A stretch of DNA of 64,000 bases, from positions 1-64,000 of the forward strand of contig NZ_SZQA01000021.1 in assembly GCF_005233835.1 (NCBI RefSeq), read 5' to 3'. The first letter of the stretch is position 1; each line of letters opens with the position of its first letter. Source of the DNA: Herbidospora galbida (lineage in GTDB: Bacteria; Actinomycetota; Actinomycetes; Streptosporangiales; Streptosporangiaceae). The position numbers were made by a program, and so were the translations under genes. Of this stretch, positions 16,901 to 26,259 are shown one piece after another. Below the pieces are notes generated by a model that was not told the origin of the DNA, searched no databases, and was given only the letters and a program-made list of their open reading frames with translations.

Positions 16901-18811
16901 GTGGGCGACATGTCGGGCGACGTATTCGGCAACGGCATGCTGCTCTCGCGGCACATCCGCTTGGTGGCCGCCTTCGACCACCGCCACGTCTTCGTCGACC
17001 CCGACCCCGACGCCTCCCGCGGCTTCGCCGAGCGCGAGCGCCTGTTCGCCCTGCCGCGCAGCTCGTGGGACGACTACGACCGCGGCCTGATCTCCACCGG
17101 GGGCGGGGTGTGGCCGCGTACCGCGAAGTCGATCCCGGTCTCCCCGCAGATGCGGAGCGCGCTCGGCATCGACGCCGCCGTCACCTCACTGGCCCCGAAC
17201 GACCTGATCAGCGCCATCCTCCGGGCCCCGGTCGACCTGCTGTGGAACGGCGGCATCGGCACCTACGCCAAGGCCACCGCCGAGTCGAACGCCGACGTCG
17301 GCGACAAGGCCAACGACGGGCTCCGGGTCAACGCCGCCGACCTGCGCTGCAAGGTCATCGGCGAGGGCGGCAACCTCGGCTTCACCCAGCTGGCCCGCAT
17401 CGAGTTCGCGCTGCGCGGCGGCCTGGTCAACACCGACTTCATCGACAACTCCGCCGGGGTCGACACCTCCGACCACGAGGTCAACATCAAGATCCTCCTC
17501 GACGAGGCGGTCCGCGAGGGCGACCTGACCGAGAAGCAGCGCAACGGGCTGCTGGCCCAGATGACCGGCGAGGTCGGCGACCTGGTGCTGCGCGACAACC
17601 ACGCCCAGAACGTGGTGCTCGCCGCGGCCCGCAAGCAGGCCGCCGACATGCTGCACATCCACACCCGCTACCTGCGGCGGCTGGAGCGCCAGGGCCAGCT
17701 CAACCGGGCGCTGGAGTTCCTCCCCTCCGACAAGGCGCTGGCCGAACGCCGCCAGGCCGGGCTCGGGCTGACCGCGCCGGAGTTCTCGGTGCTGCTGGCC
17801 TACACCAAGCTGGTGGTCGACCAGGAGGTGCTCGCCAGCGACCTGCCCGACGACCCGGCACTGCGCGAGTGGCTGGTCTCCTACTTCCCGTCGGCGTTGC
17901 GGGGGGCGTACGAGACCTTCATGGACAATCACCCGCTGCGGCGGGAGATCATCACCACCGGCGTCACCAACGACCTGGTCAACAGCGGCGGCACCAGCTT
18001 CGTCTTCCGGTTCCACGAGGAGCTGGGCGTCTCCACGCCCGACATCGCGCGGGCCTACCTGGTGACCCGGCGGGTCTTCGACCTGCCCGCGTTCCGCCGC
18101 CAGGTCGAGGGGCTCGACAACCGGGTCGACGTCGACACCCAGCTGGCCATGCTGCTCGAAGGCCGCAAGCTGTCGGAGCGCGGCACCCGCTGGCTGCTCA
18201 ACAACCGCCGCCCGCCGCTCGACCTGGCCGCCTCGGCCCGGTTCTTCGCCGAGGGCGCCGCCCTGCTGCCCAACCTGCCCAAGCTCCTGACCGGTCCCGA
18301 CCTGACCGCCTTCGAGGAGCGCCGCGACCACTTCGTCGGCCGCGGCGTGCCCGACGAGCTGGCCGAGCGGGTGGCCGCGATGGTGCCCGCCTACTCGACC
18401 TTCGACCTGGTCGAGATCGCGGTCGCCACCGACCGGCCGGTGAGCGAGGTGGCCGAGGTCTACTTCGACCTGGCCGACCGCGTCCAGCTCGCCCGCCTGC
18501 GCGAACGCGTGATAGCGCTGCCGCGCGACAGCCGGTGGAACACGATGGCCCGCTCGGCGCTCCGCGACGACCTCTACGCCGCCCACGCCAGCCTCACTCA
18601 TGACGTGCTGATGCACAGCAAGCCGGGCGAGGCGCCGGAGGAGCGGCTGGCCCGCTGGTCGGAGGCCAACGAGGCCGAGGTGACCCGGTCGCGGCAGACC
18701 CTGTCGGAGATCTGGGAGAGCGACGTCTTCGACCTGGCGACCCTGTCGGTGGCCCTGCGCGCGATCCGGACCCTGGTCGCCACCAGCGGTCTGCCGCGCG
18801 CTACTCCGTAG
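13961..18811 (+). CDS. gdh: NAD-specific glutamate dehydrogenase, large (180-kDa) type
   Basis: A 1616-aa cytoplasmic enzyme (the L-180 class, known from Streptomyces) that converts glutamate to 2-oxoglutarate and ammonium with NAD+. The N-terminal third carries ACT-like regulatory regions; the catalytic core is near residues 790-1200, with [40 protein letters not shown] (catalytic-Lys segment) and [25 protein letters not shown] precedes ATG 13961; an in-frame GTG at 13910 has no such site. Length and domain order fit the family. It overlaps the convergent lipoprotein gene by 11 bases. Confidence 0.95.
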   Translation: [1616 protein letters not shown]

Positions 18812-19808
18812 CGCTGGCCTGGGTGATCCGGCCGTCGTAGGCGATGATCTCGGCCTTCGCGGTGGAGGTGCGGGGCGGGACGAGCGCCAGGAACTGCTGG
18901 GTCTCCTGGATCCGCCGGTCTTTGAGGATCTCGGTCGTCGTCAGGTCCCACCTGGCGTCGGCCGGGATCGGCAGATGGCCGCCCACGGCGTTGGGCAGCG
19001 CCGGGATCCACTGGCTGGTGCGGGTCAGCGTGTAGAAGAGCAGGCCGCCGCCGTCGGCGGTGCGGACCGCCTGAACCGGGTAGGAGGCCGCCGCCGCGAA
19101 GATCGAGATGTACTCGTACCCCTCGGTCTTGTAGATCTTCTTCTGCGCGGCGATGTCGTCGAAGAAGCCCTTGGTCAGCGGGCCCTCCTCGATCAGGTCG
19201 GAGGTGAACCCGTCGGGGCCCTCCTCGGCGACCGTGGCGTGCAGGGGGCCCAGCAGGTTGGGGCTGATCGCGATCGACTGGTCGCGGGCGTCGAGCGAGA
19301 CGGCGTAGCCCTCGGCGTCTTCGGCGATCTGGGGCAGGACGGCGCCGCTGTTCAGCAGGGTGGCGAGCCCGCGCTGCCAGAACTCGCCCTCTTTCATGAA
19401 CGTCATGATCGCGGTCTGCTTCACCTTGCCGTGGCGCCGCTCGGCCACCGCCGCGAACCAGGGGGTGACCCCCTTCTGCAGGCGCGGGACGATCAGCCGG
19501 CGCGGTCCCCAGGAGTATCGGATGGGCCTGTTTTCGGATGACCGATATTCGGCCAGCACGAGCGGGTCCTGGCCGTCCCTGGCGCGGTCGAGGGCCATGC
19601 GGCCGTCGCCCATGCTCCTGATCACGTCGTCGGCGCCGAGGAAGACGTCGGCCGCCCTGGCCGCCTCGTCGAGGGTGAGGGCGGGCGGGGCCGGAGTGGG
19701 GGAGGGCTTGGTGGTGGCGGCGACCGGGCTCGGCTTGGGCGCGGGGCCCTGGCTCGTGCATCCCGCCAGCAGCAGAAAGGCCAGAGGAAGGGTCAGCGCG
19801 CGGCGCAT
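18801..19808 (-). CDS. Putative lipoprotein of unknown function
   Basis: A 335-aa protein with a clear lipoprotein signal (FLLLAGC, Cys16), a Pro/Ser/Thr linker to about residue 42, and a globular extracytoplasmic domain beginning [18 protein letters not shown]. No enzyme motif is recognised. I have seen similar domains in actinomycete hypothetical lipoproteins but cannot name the family with confidence. It is divergent from prfB, with about 70 bases between the start codons, and convergent with glutamate dehydrogenase. Confidence 0.8.
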
Positions 19809-19865
19809 GTGAATCCCCCTCCCTTGTGCAAAAGGGACCGTACCTGAGTCGGTCCGGTGTTCGCG

Positions 19866-19871
19866 TACCCT
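19866..19871 (+). promoter_or_regulatory. -10 element TACCCT of a likely leaderless prfB promoter
   Basis: TACCCT is 8 nt before the GTG at 19880 and no Shine-Dalgarno sequence precedes that GTG, consistent with a leaderless mRNA. Confidence 0.45.
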
Positions 19872-19879
19872 TTAGAAAC

Positions 19880-20995
<1,116 letters not shown>

Positions 20996-20996
20996 G

Positions 20997-21182
20997 TCAG
21001 CTGTAGGCGACCTTCAGCGCCGTCAGGGCGAGGGCGAGCACTATCACAAGGGCCACCAGAAGGGGTGGCAGTCCCAGGAATCCGTGCTGGTGCATCTTCT
21101 CCCTGGCGGCACGGCAGGAGGGGCAGCGACCCTCCACCACAGGTGCGGCGCACGCGGCGCATACCAAGTGTTCGCAGCTCAT
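20997..21182 (-). CDS. Small zinc-ribbon membrane protein
   Basis: A 61-aa protein: N-terminal zinc-ribbon-like set of cysteines (Cys3, Cys8, Cys11, Cys20, Cys23, from SCEHLVCAACAAP and GRCPSCRAARE), then one C-terminal transmembrane helix (PPLLVALVIVLALALTALKVAY). Its stop abuts the prfB stop on the other strand. A gene of this kind occupies the same place between prfB and ftsE in other actinomycetes as far as I recall, which argues that it is real. The topology (zinc knob in the cytoplasm, tail anchor) suggests a membrane-tethered adaptor; function unknown. Confidence 0.75.
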   Translation of the reverse strand: MSCEHLVCAACAAPVVEGRCPSCRAAREKMHQHGFLGLPPLLVALVIVLALALTALKVAYS

Positions 21183-21243
21183 CAGCCCTTTACCTATGCC
21201 CTAATCGTTTTGTTTCCGTTATGGACGTTCCATGCCAGTGTTA

Positions 21244-21334
21244 CCCCTAGACTGAGCTCTGGCCAACCGGAACGTCGATCTGGAGCAAAGAGACCGGCGC
21301 CCCCCGGTATGGATGTCCCCCGCCCCCTAGACTG
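21244..21334 (+). promoter_or_regulatory. Duplicated CCCCTAGACTG elements upstream of ftsE
   Basis: The 11-mer CCCCTAGACTG occurs at 21244-21254 and again at 21324-21334, exactly 80 bp apart. Each contains TAGACT, a good -10 hexamer. The second lies 8 nt before GTG 21342, which opens a four-codon reading frame whose TGA (21354-21356) overlaps the ftsE GTG. Confidence 0.5.
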
Positions 21335-21352
21335 GCATGCCGTGATGCGCCC

Positions 21353-22042
21353 GTGATCCATTTCGATAATGTCACCAAGGTCTATGTGAACCAGAATCGC
21401 CCTGCGCTCGACCACATCTCGGTCGACGTCGACAAGGGCGAGTTCGTGTTCCTCGTGGGGCCGTCGGGTTCGGGAAAGTCGACGTTCCTCCGCCTGGTCC
21501 TCAAAGAGGAAAGGCCCAACTCCGGCGCCATCCACGTCGCCGGCAAGGACCTCTCCAAACTCTCCAACTTCAAGGTGCCCCACCTCCGGCGCCGCATCGG
21601 ATGCGTCTTCCAGGACTTCCGGCTGCTGCCCAACAAGAACGTCTACGAGAACGTGGCGTTCGCCCTTGAGGTCATCGGCAAGCCGCGCCGTTTCATCCGC
21701 AAGGTCGTTCCCGAGGTCATCGAGCTGGTCGGCCTAGAAGGAAAGGCCCACCGCATGCCCGACGAGCTGTCGGGTGGCGAGCAGCAGCGAGTGGCCATGG
21801 CGCGGGCCTTCGTCAACCGACCGATGATCCTGCTGGCCGACGAGCCGACGGGAAACATCGACCCCGCGACGAGCATCGGCATCATGAAGGTGCTCGACCG
21901 CATCAACAGGACCGGCACCACCGTCCTCATGGCGACGCACGACGCCGCCATCGTGGACTCCATGCGCAAGCGCGTGGTGGAGCTGGAGGATGGCAAGATC
22001 GTCCGCGACCAGTCGCGGGGTGTCTACGGCCAGGCTTACTAA
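21353..22042 (+). CDS. ftsE: Cell division ATP-binding protein FtsE
   Basis: A 229-aa ABC ATPase with Walker [10 protein letters not shown], signature [10 protein letters not shown], Walker [10 protein letters not shown] and the switch His (MATHD). With FtsX it forms the septal ABC complex that activates peptidoglycan hydrolases. GTG start with no clear Shine-Dalgarno; initiation may depend on a four-codon leader frame (GTG at 21342) whose stop overlaps the start. The ftsX gene follows after 9 bases. Confidence 0.96.
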   Translation: MIHFDNVTKVYVNQNRPALDHISVDVDKGEFVFLVGPSGSGKSTFLRLVLKEERPNSGAIHVAGKDLSKLSNFKVPHLRRRIGCVFQDFRLLPNKNVYENVAFALEVIGKPRRFIRKVVPEVIELVGLEGKAHRMPDELSGGEQQRVAMARAFVNRPMILLADEPTGNIDPATSIGIMKVLDRINRTGTTVLMATHDAAIVDSMRKRVVELEDGKIVRDQSRGVYGQAY

Positions 22043-22051
22043 GAAGGAAGC

Positions 22052-22951
22052 ATGCGGGCGAATTTCATCTTCTCCGAGGTCTGGATCGGCCTCCGTCGCA
22101 ACCTCACGATGACCATCGCGGTCATCGTGACCGTTGCCGTCGGCATGGCGCTGCTCGGCATCGGGCTGATGATCAACTCACAGGTCTCGAGCATGACCAG
22201 CTACTGGTCCGACAAGGTCGAGCTCTCGGTCTACCTGTGCAAGGAGAACTCCCCCTTCGAGCCGTGTACGGACAAGAAGGGGATCTCCGAGGAGCAGAAG
22301 ACGGCGCTCGAGGCCGTCATCAAGGGCATGCCGCAGGTCGAGGACGTCATCTTCGAAGACTCCGCCACGGCCTACAAGAACTTCCTCGACAACCAGTCGA
22401 ACAACGTCTTCGCCTCGTTCCTCAAGGTCGAAGACATGCCGGAGTCGTTCCGGGTCAAGCTGGGAGATCCCGACCAGTCGCAGGCGGTGACCGAGGAGCT
22501 GACCGGCCAGGCCGGCGTCTCCAACATCGTCAACCAGCGCCAGCTGCTCGACAGTTACTTCGGCTTCATGGACAAGCTGCAGTGGATGGCCCTGTCGGTC
22601 GCCTTCGCGATGGTCTTCGCCGCCACCCTGCTGATCGGCAACACGGTGCGGCTGTCGGCGTTCAACCGCCGTCGCGAGACCGGCATCATGCGGCTCGTCG
22701 GGGCGTCCAACGTCTACATCCAGCTGCCGTTCGTCCTCGAGGGTGTCATCGCGGGTCTGATCGGTGGTGTCCTGGCCGCCGTCATGCTCATCACCAGCAA
22801 GGTTCTGATCTTCGACAGCATCCAGAACTTCATCCCCGAAGCCCTGGGCTGGAACACCGTCGCCGGGATCATCTCCGGCACGATGGCCATCGGCGTGATC
22901 ATCTGTATCCTCGCCTCGTTCATCACGCTCCGCCGTTATCTGCGGGTGTGA
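22052..22951 (+). CDS. ftsX: Cell division membrane protein FtsX
   Basis: A 299-aa permease-like partner of FtsE with the standard four transmembrane helices: one near residues 22-45, then an extracellular loop of about 130 residues, then three helices near 175-200, 225-250 and 270-295. The extracellular loop contacts NlpC/P60 or other hydrolases in known systems. AAGGAAG sits before ATG 22052. The short spacing to ftsE shows an operon. Confidence 0.96.
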   Translation: MRANFIFSEVWIGLRRNLTMTIAVIVTVAVGMALLGIGLMINSQVSSMTSYWSDKVELSVYLCKENSPFEPCTDKKGISEEQKTALEAVIKGMPQVEDVIFEDSATAYKNFLDNQSNNVFASFLKVEDMPESFRVKLGDPDQSQAVTEELTGQAGVSNIVNQRQLLDSYFGFMDKLQWMALSVAFAMVFAATLLIGNTVRLSAFNRRRETGIMRLVGASNVYIQLPFVLEGVIAGLIGGVLAAVMLITSKVLIFDSIQNFIPEALGWNTVAGIISGTMAIGVIICILASFITLRRYLRV

Positions 22952-22962
22952 CGAGCCGCCGG

Positions 22963-22968
22963 TAGGCT
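22963..22968 (+). promoter_or_regulatory. -10 element TAGGCT of a likely leaderless smpB promoter
   Basis: TAGGCT is 6 nt before the smpB ATG at 22975 in the 23-base gap after ftsX, so smpB may have its own leaderless transcript. Confidence 0.4.
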
Positions 22969-22974
22969 CTTGCC

Positions 22975-23457
22975 ATGCCTCGTGAGACCGGGCGCAAGGT
23001 CATCGCCCAGAACAAACGTGCCCGTCACGAATACTTCATCGAAGACACCTACGAGGCCGGTCTGGTCCTGACCGGCACCGAGGTGAAGTCGCTGCGGGAG
23101 GGCCGCGCCAACCTCACCGACGGGTTCGCCGCCGTCGAGAACGACGAGGCGTGGCTCTACAACGTCCACATCCCCGAATACACCCAGGGGACCTGGACGA
23201 ACCACTCCGCCAAGCGGAAGCGCAAGATGCTCCTGCACCGCAAGGAGATCGGCAAGATCTACGCCACGCTGCGGGAGAAGGGCCTCACCTTGGTCCCCCT
23301 GGCCCTCTACTTCAAAGACGGCCGGGCCAAGATCGAGATCGGCATCGGGCGCGGCAAGAAAGACTACGACAAGCGTCAGACCCTTCGTGAGAAGCAGGAC
23401 AACCGGGATATGTCACGCGCCATGTCGAACGCCGTCCGGCGCAAGGGGGGCCGCTAG
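22975..23457 (+). CDS. smpB: SsrA-binding protein SmpB
   Basis: A 160-aa RNA-binding protein that carries tmRNA to stalled ribosomes. Typical segments are present: [47 protein letters not shown] and the basic C-terminal tail [23 protein letters not shown] that enters the mRNA channel. It lies 2 kb upstream of its partner ssrA, separated only by the PBP-like gene. Confidence 0.97.
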   Translation: MPRETGRKVIAQNKRARHEYFIEDTYEAGLVLTGTEVKSLREGRANLTDGFAAVENDEAWLYNVHIPEYTQGTWTNHSAKRKRKMLLHRKEIGKIYATLREKGLTLVPLALYFKDGRAKIEIGIGRGKKDYDKRQTLREKQDNRDMSRAMSNAVRRKGGR

Positions 23458-23460
23458 GCC

Positions 23461-25341
23461 GTGACCGCCCGTCGTCCCCTTCGGTTGGCGCTCACGCTGG
23501 CGCTTCTGGCGCCCGGCTTGACCGCCTGCTTCGAGGAGCCGTCCCCCCACGAGGCGGTCCGCGACTTTCTCGTGGGCTGGCAGAGCGGCGACTACGAGAT
23601 GGCCGCCCGCCGGGCCGACGCCGACGAGGCCACCGTGGTGAAGGCGCTCGGCGACGCCAGCCTCCACCTCGACGCCGCCTCGATCCGCTTCGCGCTCGGC
23701 ACCATCAGCCGCGAGGGCGACAGCGCGAAGGCCAACTTCTCCGCCGAGGTCAACCTGGGCGAGAACAACCCGCTGTGGGAGTACGACAGCGTGCTCCCGC
23801 TGCGGCTGGTCGACGGCCGGTGGAAGGTGCACTGGTCGCCCGAGGTCGTCCACCCCGACCTCCACGAGGGCCAGCGGCTCGCGGTGAAGATCGACCCCGA
23901 GCCCCGCCAGCCGATCATCGACCGCAACGGCGACACCCTCCAGGAAGACGACACCCAGTACGTCGCCCAGGTGGTGCCCGCCGAGCTCACCGACCCCGCC
24001 AAGGTCTGCGAGGAGCTCTCCAAGATCACCGGGTTCGCCCAAGACCGGCTGCTCAGCCGCATCCTGTCGGCCCCGCCGACCGACGAGGTCCCGCTGGCGA
24101 CCTTCGGCCCCAACAAGTACCGCGAGCTGTCGGCCAAGCTCCAGGCGATCCAGGGCCTCACCATCGAACAGGTCCACCCGCCGGTCGCCCCCAAGTCGCC
24201 CGCGCAGATCGTCGGCCGCGTCAACGCCGTCACCCCCGAGAGCGAGCAGCAGCTCGGCGGCCCCCAGCGGGCCGGCGACACCGTCGGCCGCGACGGCCTC
24301 CAGAAGGCCTACCAAGACCAGCTCACCGGCTCGACCGAGACCCGCGTCGTCGTCCTCGACTCCAAGTCGTCGCAGCAGGTGAAGGAACTCAAGTCGTGGC
24401 CCGGCCGCAAGAACGCGCCGGTCCGCACCACCCTCGACACGGCCATGCAGCACGCCGCCGACCTGGCCGTCGCCGGCTCCCAGCCGGCCGCGCTGGTCGC
24501 CGTGCAGGCCTCCACGGGTGAGATCCGCGCCATCGCGACCAAGGGTTTCCACCAGCAGAGAGACGCCCTCGCGGGCAAGTTCCCGCCCGGCACCGCCTTC
24601 TCCATCGTGACCACCGACGCCCTGCTCAAGGCCGACCTCGACACGCAGGAGAAGATCCCCTGCACCGCCGACCGCACCGTCGGCGGCGCCCGCTTCCAGC
24701 AGGTCGGCGTCACCGCCGCCGCCCCCACCTTCGAGGCCGACTTCGCCCACGGATGCGTCACCGCACTCGCCTCCCTGGCCCGCAAGGTCAAGAGCGACGA
24801 CCTGCTCCTCAGCGCCCAGCAGTTCGGCATCGGCGCCGACTGGACCCTCCCGCTCCCCGGCCACAGCGGCCACGTCCCCACCCCCGCCACCGACGCCACC
24901 CGCGCCAAGGTCATCGCCGGCACCAGCGTCCAGGTCAGCCCCCTCGCGATGGCCCTGGTCGCCGCGGCCGTCCAGTCGGGCACCTGGCGCCCGCCCGTTC
25001 TCGTCAGCAGCCCCGCCCTGCCCGACGTCAGCGCCGAGGCGGCCGCCACTCCCGCGACCCCGCCCAAGCCGATCAGCCTCGACCCCGGCCGCGTCTCGAC
25101 GCTGCGTACCCTCATGAGGGCCGGAGTGACCAGCGGGTCGGCCAAGGCCGCGTCGGTCGCCGGGTCGGAGGTCTACGGCGTGGCCTCCCACGTCGGCTTC
25201 ACCGACAAGAAGCAGCGCCGCCAGCTGTCGTGGTTCGTCGGCTGGCAGGGCGACATCGCCATCGCCGCGATGGTCGAGACCAGCGTCCCGGGCGCCGCCC
25301 CCGCCGTGGCGGGGTCGTTCTTCGGCGCGCTGGCGCCCTGA
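23461..25341 (+). CDS. PBP-like lipoprotein with all transpeptidase motifs lost (pseudoenzyme)
   Basis: A 626-aa exported protein: lipoprotein-like signal (LTAC), an NTF2-like MecA N-terminal domain (about 30-140), a PBP dimerisation domain (about 140-300), and a transpeptidase-fold domain. In the last, the SxxK site reads PPGTAFSIV (Thr378 at the Ser, Ser381 at the Lys), the SxN site reads HGCVTALASLA (Gly431, Val433), and the KTG site reads VAGSEVYG (Ser569-Glu-Val). The surrounding fold signatures remain, so the gene is not decayed; it should be a non-catalytic cell-wall scaffold or sensor. It starts 3 bases after smpB, on the same strand. Confidence 0.85.
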   Translation: MTARRPLRLALTLALLAPGLTACFEEPSPHEAVRDFLVGWQSGDYEMAARRADADEATVVKALGDASLHLDAASIRFALGTISREGDSAKANFSAEVNLGENNPLWEYDSVLPLRLVDGRWKVHWSPEVVHPDLHEGQRLAVKIDPEPRQPIIDRNGDTLQEDDTQYVAQVVPAELTDPAKVCEELSKITGFAQDRLLSRILSAPPTDEVPLATFGPNKYRELSAKLQAIQGLTIEQVHPPVAPKSPAQIVGRVNAVTPESEQQLGGPQRAGDTVGRDGLQKAYQDQLTGSTETRVVVLDSKSSQQVKELKSWPGRKNAPVRTTLDTAMQHAADLAVAGSQPAALVAVQASTGEIRAIATKGFHQQRDALAGKFPPGTAFSIVTTDALLKADLDTQEKIPCTADRTVGGARFQQVGVTAAAPTFEADFAHGCVTALASLARKVKSDDLLLSAQQFGIGADWTLPLPGHSGHVPTPATDATRAKVIAGTSVQVSPLAMALVAAAVQSGTWRPPVLVSSPALPDVSAEAAATPATPPKPISLDPGRVSTLRTLMRAGVTSGSAKAASVAGSEVYGVASHVGFTDKKQRRQLSWFVGWQGDIAIAAMVETSVPGAAPAVAGSFFGALAP

Positions 25342-25376
25342 GGGAATACGTGTTCGCGGCGGGGTGGTTGTACGGG

Positions 25377-25382
25377 TAAAGT
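25377..25382 (+). promoter_or_regulatory. Possible -10 element TAAAGT upstream of ssrA
   Basis: TAAAGT (TAnnnT) lies 45 nt before the mature tmRNA 5' end, with TTCGCG 18 nt further upstream as a weak -35. This would give a short 5' leader removed by RNase P. Confidence 0.35.
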
Positions 25383-25426
25383 TGCGGTGTCCGGACGCTT
25401 GCGCGGACGGGTTTGACAACTGCACA

Positions 25427-25813
25427 GGGGGTGACCGGTTTCGACTTTGGCATTACAAGCCAGGGGAAGCGGGCCGAGGACGGCGGACATAACCTCGTTA
25501 ACACTGTGACCGCAAACAAATAAGTGCCAATACCAAGGCCACTTCGGTTAGCCAGGGTTCCCTGGCTCTCGCTGCCTAAGCAGACGAGTTAAACCGTGTC
25601 AGCCCGGGACCGCCTCCGGCCCGGGATCTGGCATCGCTAGGAGGCTCCACCATCTTCGCCGGCCGCGGGGGAGGATGGGAAAACAAACAGCGGATGAGCC
25701 CGTCGGCGACTCGCCTGTGAGAGCGCCGGGGCTGAGAAAACGCTAAACAGGCTGCGCCCGGAGAAGCCCTGACTCGGTGCTGAAGGACGCGGGTTCGATT
25801 CCCGCCACCTCCA
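25427..25813 (+). ncRNA. ssrA: Transfer-messenger RNA (tmRNA)
   Basis: The tRNA-like ends pair as an acceptor stem (GGGGGTG at 25427-25433 with CACCTCC at 25806-25812), with ACCGGTTTCGACTT after the 5' strand and a T-arm GCGGGTTCGATTCCCGC at the 3' end; CCA is not encoded. The tag frame resumes at GCC 25526 and ends at TAA 25577-25579: ANTKATSVSQGSLALAA, ending in the LAA degron read by ClpXP. GC-rich pseudoknot-forming sequence fills the rest. tmRNA rescues ribosomes from mRNAs without stop codons. Start and end are inferred from the acceptor stem. Confidence 0.95.
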
Positions 25814-25818
25814 CTCTC

Positions 25819-25874
25819 GGAATGGCCCGTGGTTGACGCCCCTTCGGGGCGGCTGCCGCGGGCCATTCCTCGTT
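25819..25874 (+). terminator. Terminator of tmRNA
   Basis: GGAATGGCCCG (25819-25829) pairs with CGGGCCATTCC (25859-25869) around an inner GCCCC-TTCG-GGGC hairpin, followed by TCGTTT. It lies 5 bases after the mature tmRNA 3' end. Confidence 0.75.
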
Positions 25875-26132
25875 TCTACGGGGGGCGACCCCCGAACCCC
25901 CCGATGCGAAGGGGCTGGCGCCCCCTCGCGCTCCCCCTGGTGCGCGTTCGCGCCCCTGGCGTCGCTTGCGCTCCGGGGTCGCTGCGCTCCGGGGTCGCTG
26001 CGCTCCCTGGCGATGGGCTCCGCCCCTCGCGCTCCCTGGCAAGGCCTCGCTTCGCTCGGCTTTCGAATCCGAACGATCCGGCGATGAGGGTCCTGATGAA
26101 CGTTCGTACGACGGGTACCTCAGTGCGATTGA

Positions 26133-26165
26133 CGCATTTTCACCCCATGAAAGTGGGGTGATGCG
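26133..26165. repeat. Inverted repeat (hairpin) upstream of the toxin-antitoxin operon
   Basis: TCACCCCA (26140-26147) and TGGGGTGA (26154-26161) pair perfectly over a 6-nt loop; CGCA and TGCG extend the stem outside a three-base bulge. No T-run follows, so it is not an obvious terminator. Confidence 0.6.
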
Positions 26166-26259
26166 CTGCAGATCCCTCGATTGTGGGAGTGCTGCCCCGT
26201 CCCAAGGAGTTCGGTGAAGGCTTCACGCCGCTCATCTGCGGAAGGGTTGCGGTGTTAGT

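Noticed and set aside
25576-26087. Several open frames on both strands across and downstream of tmRNA
   Set aside because: They overlap the structured tmRNA or the low-complexity spacer, lack ribosome sites and have no recognisable domains.
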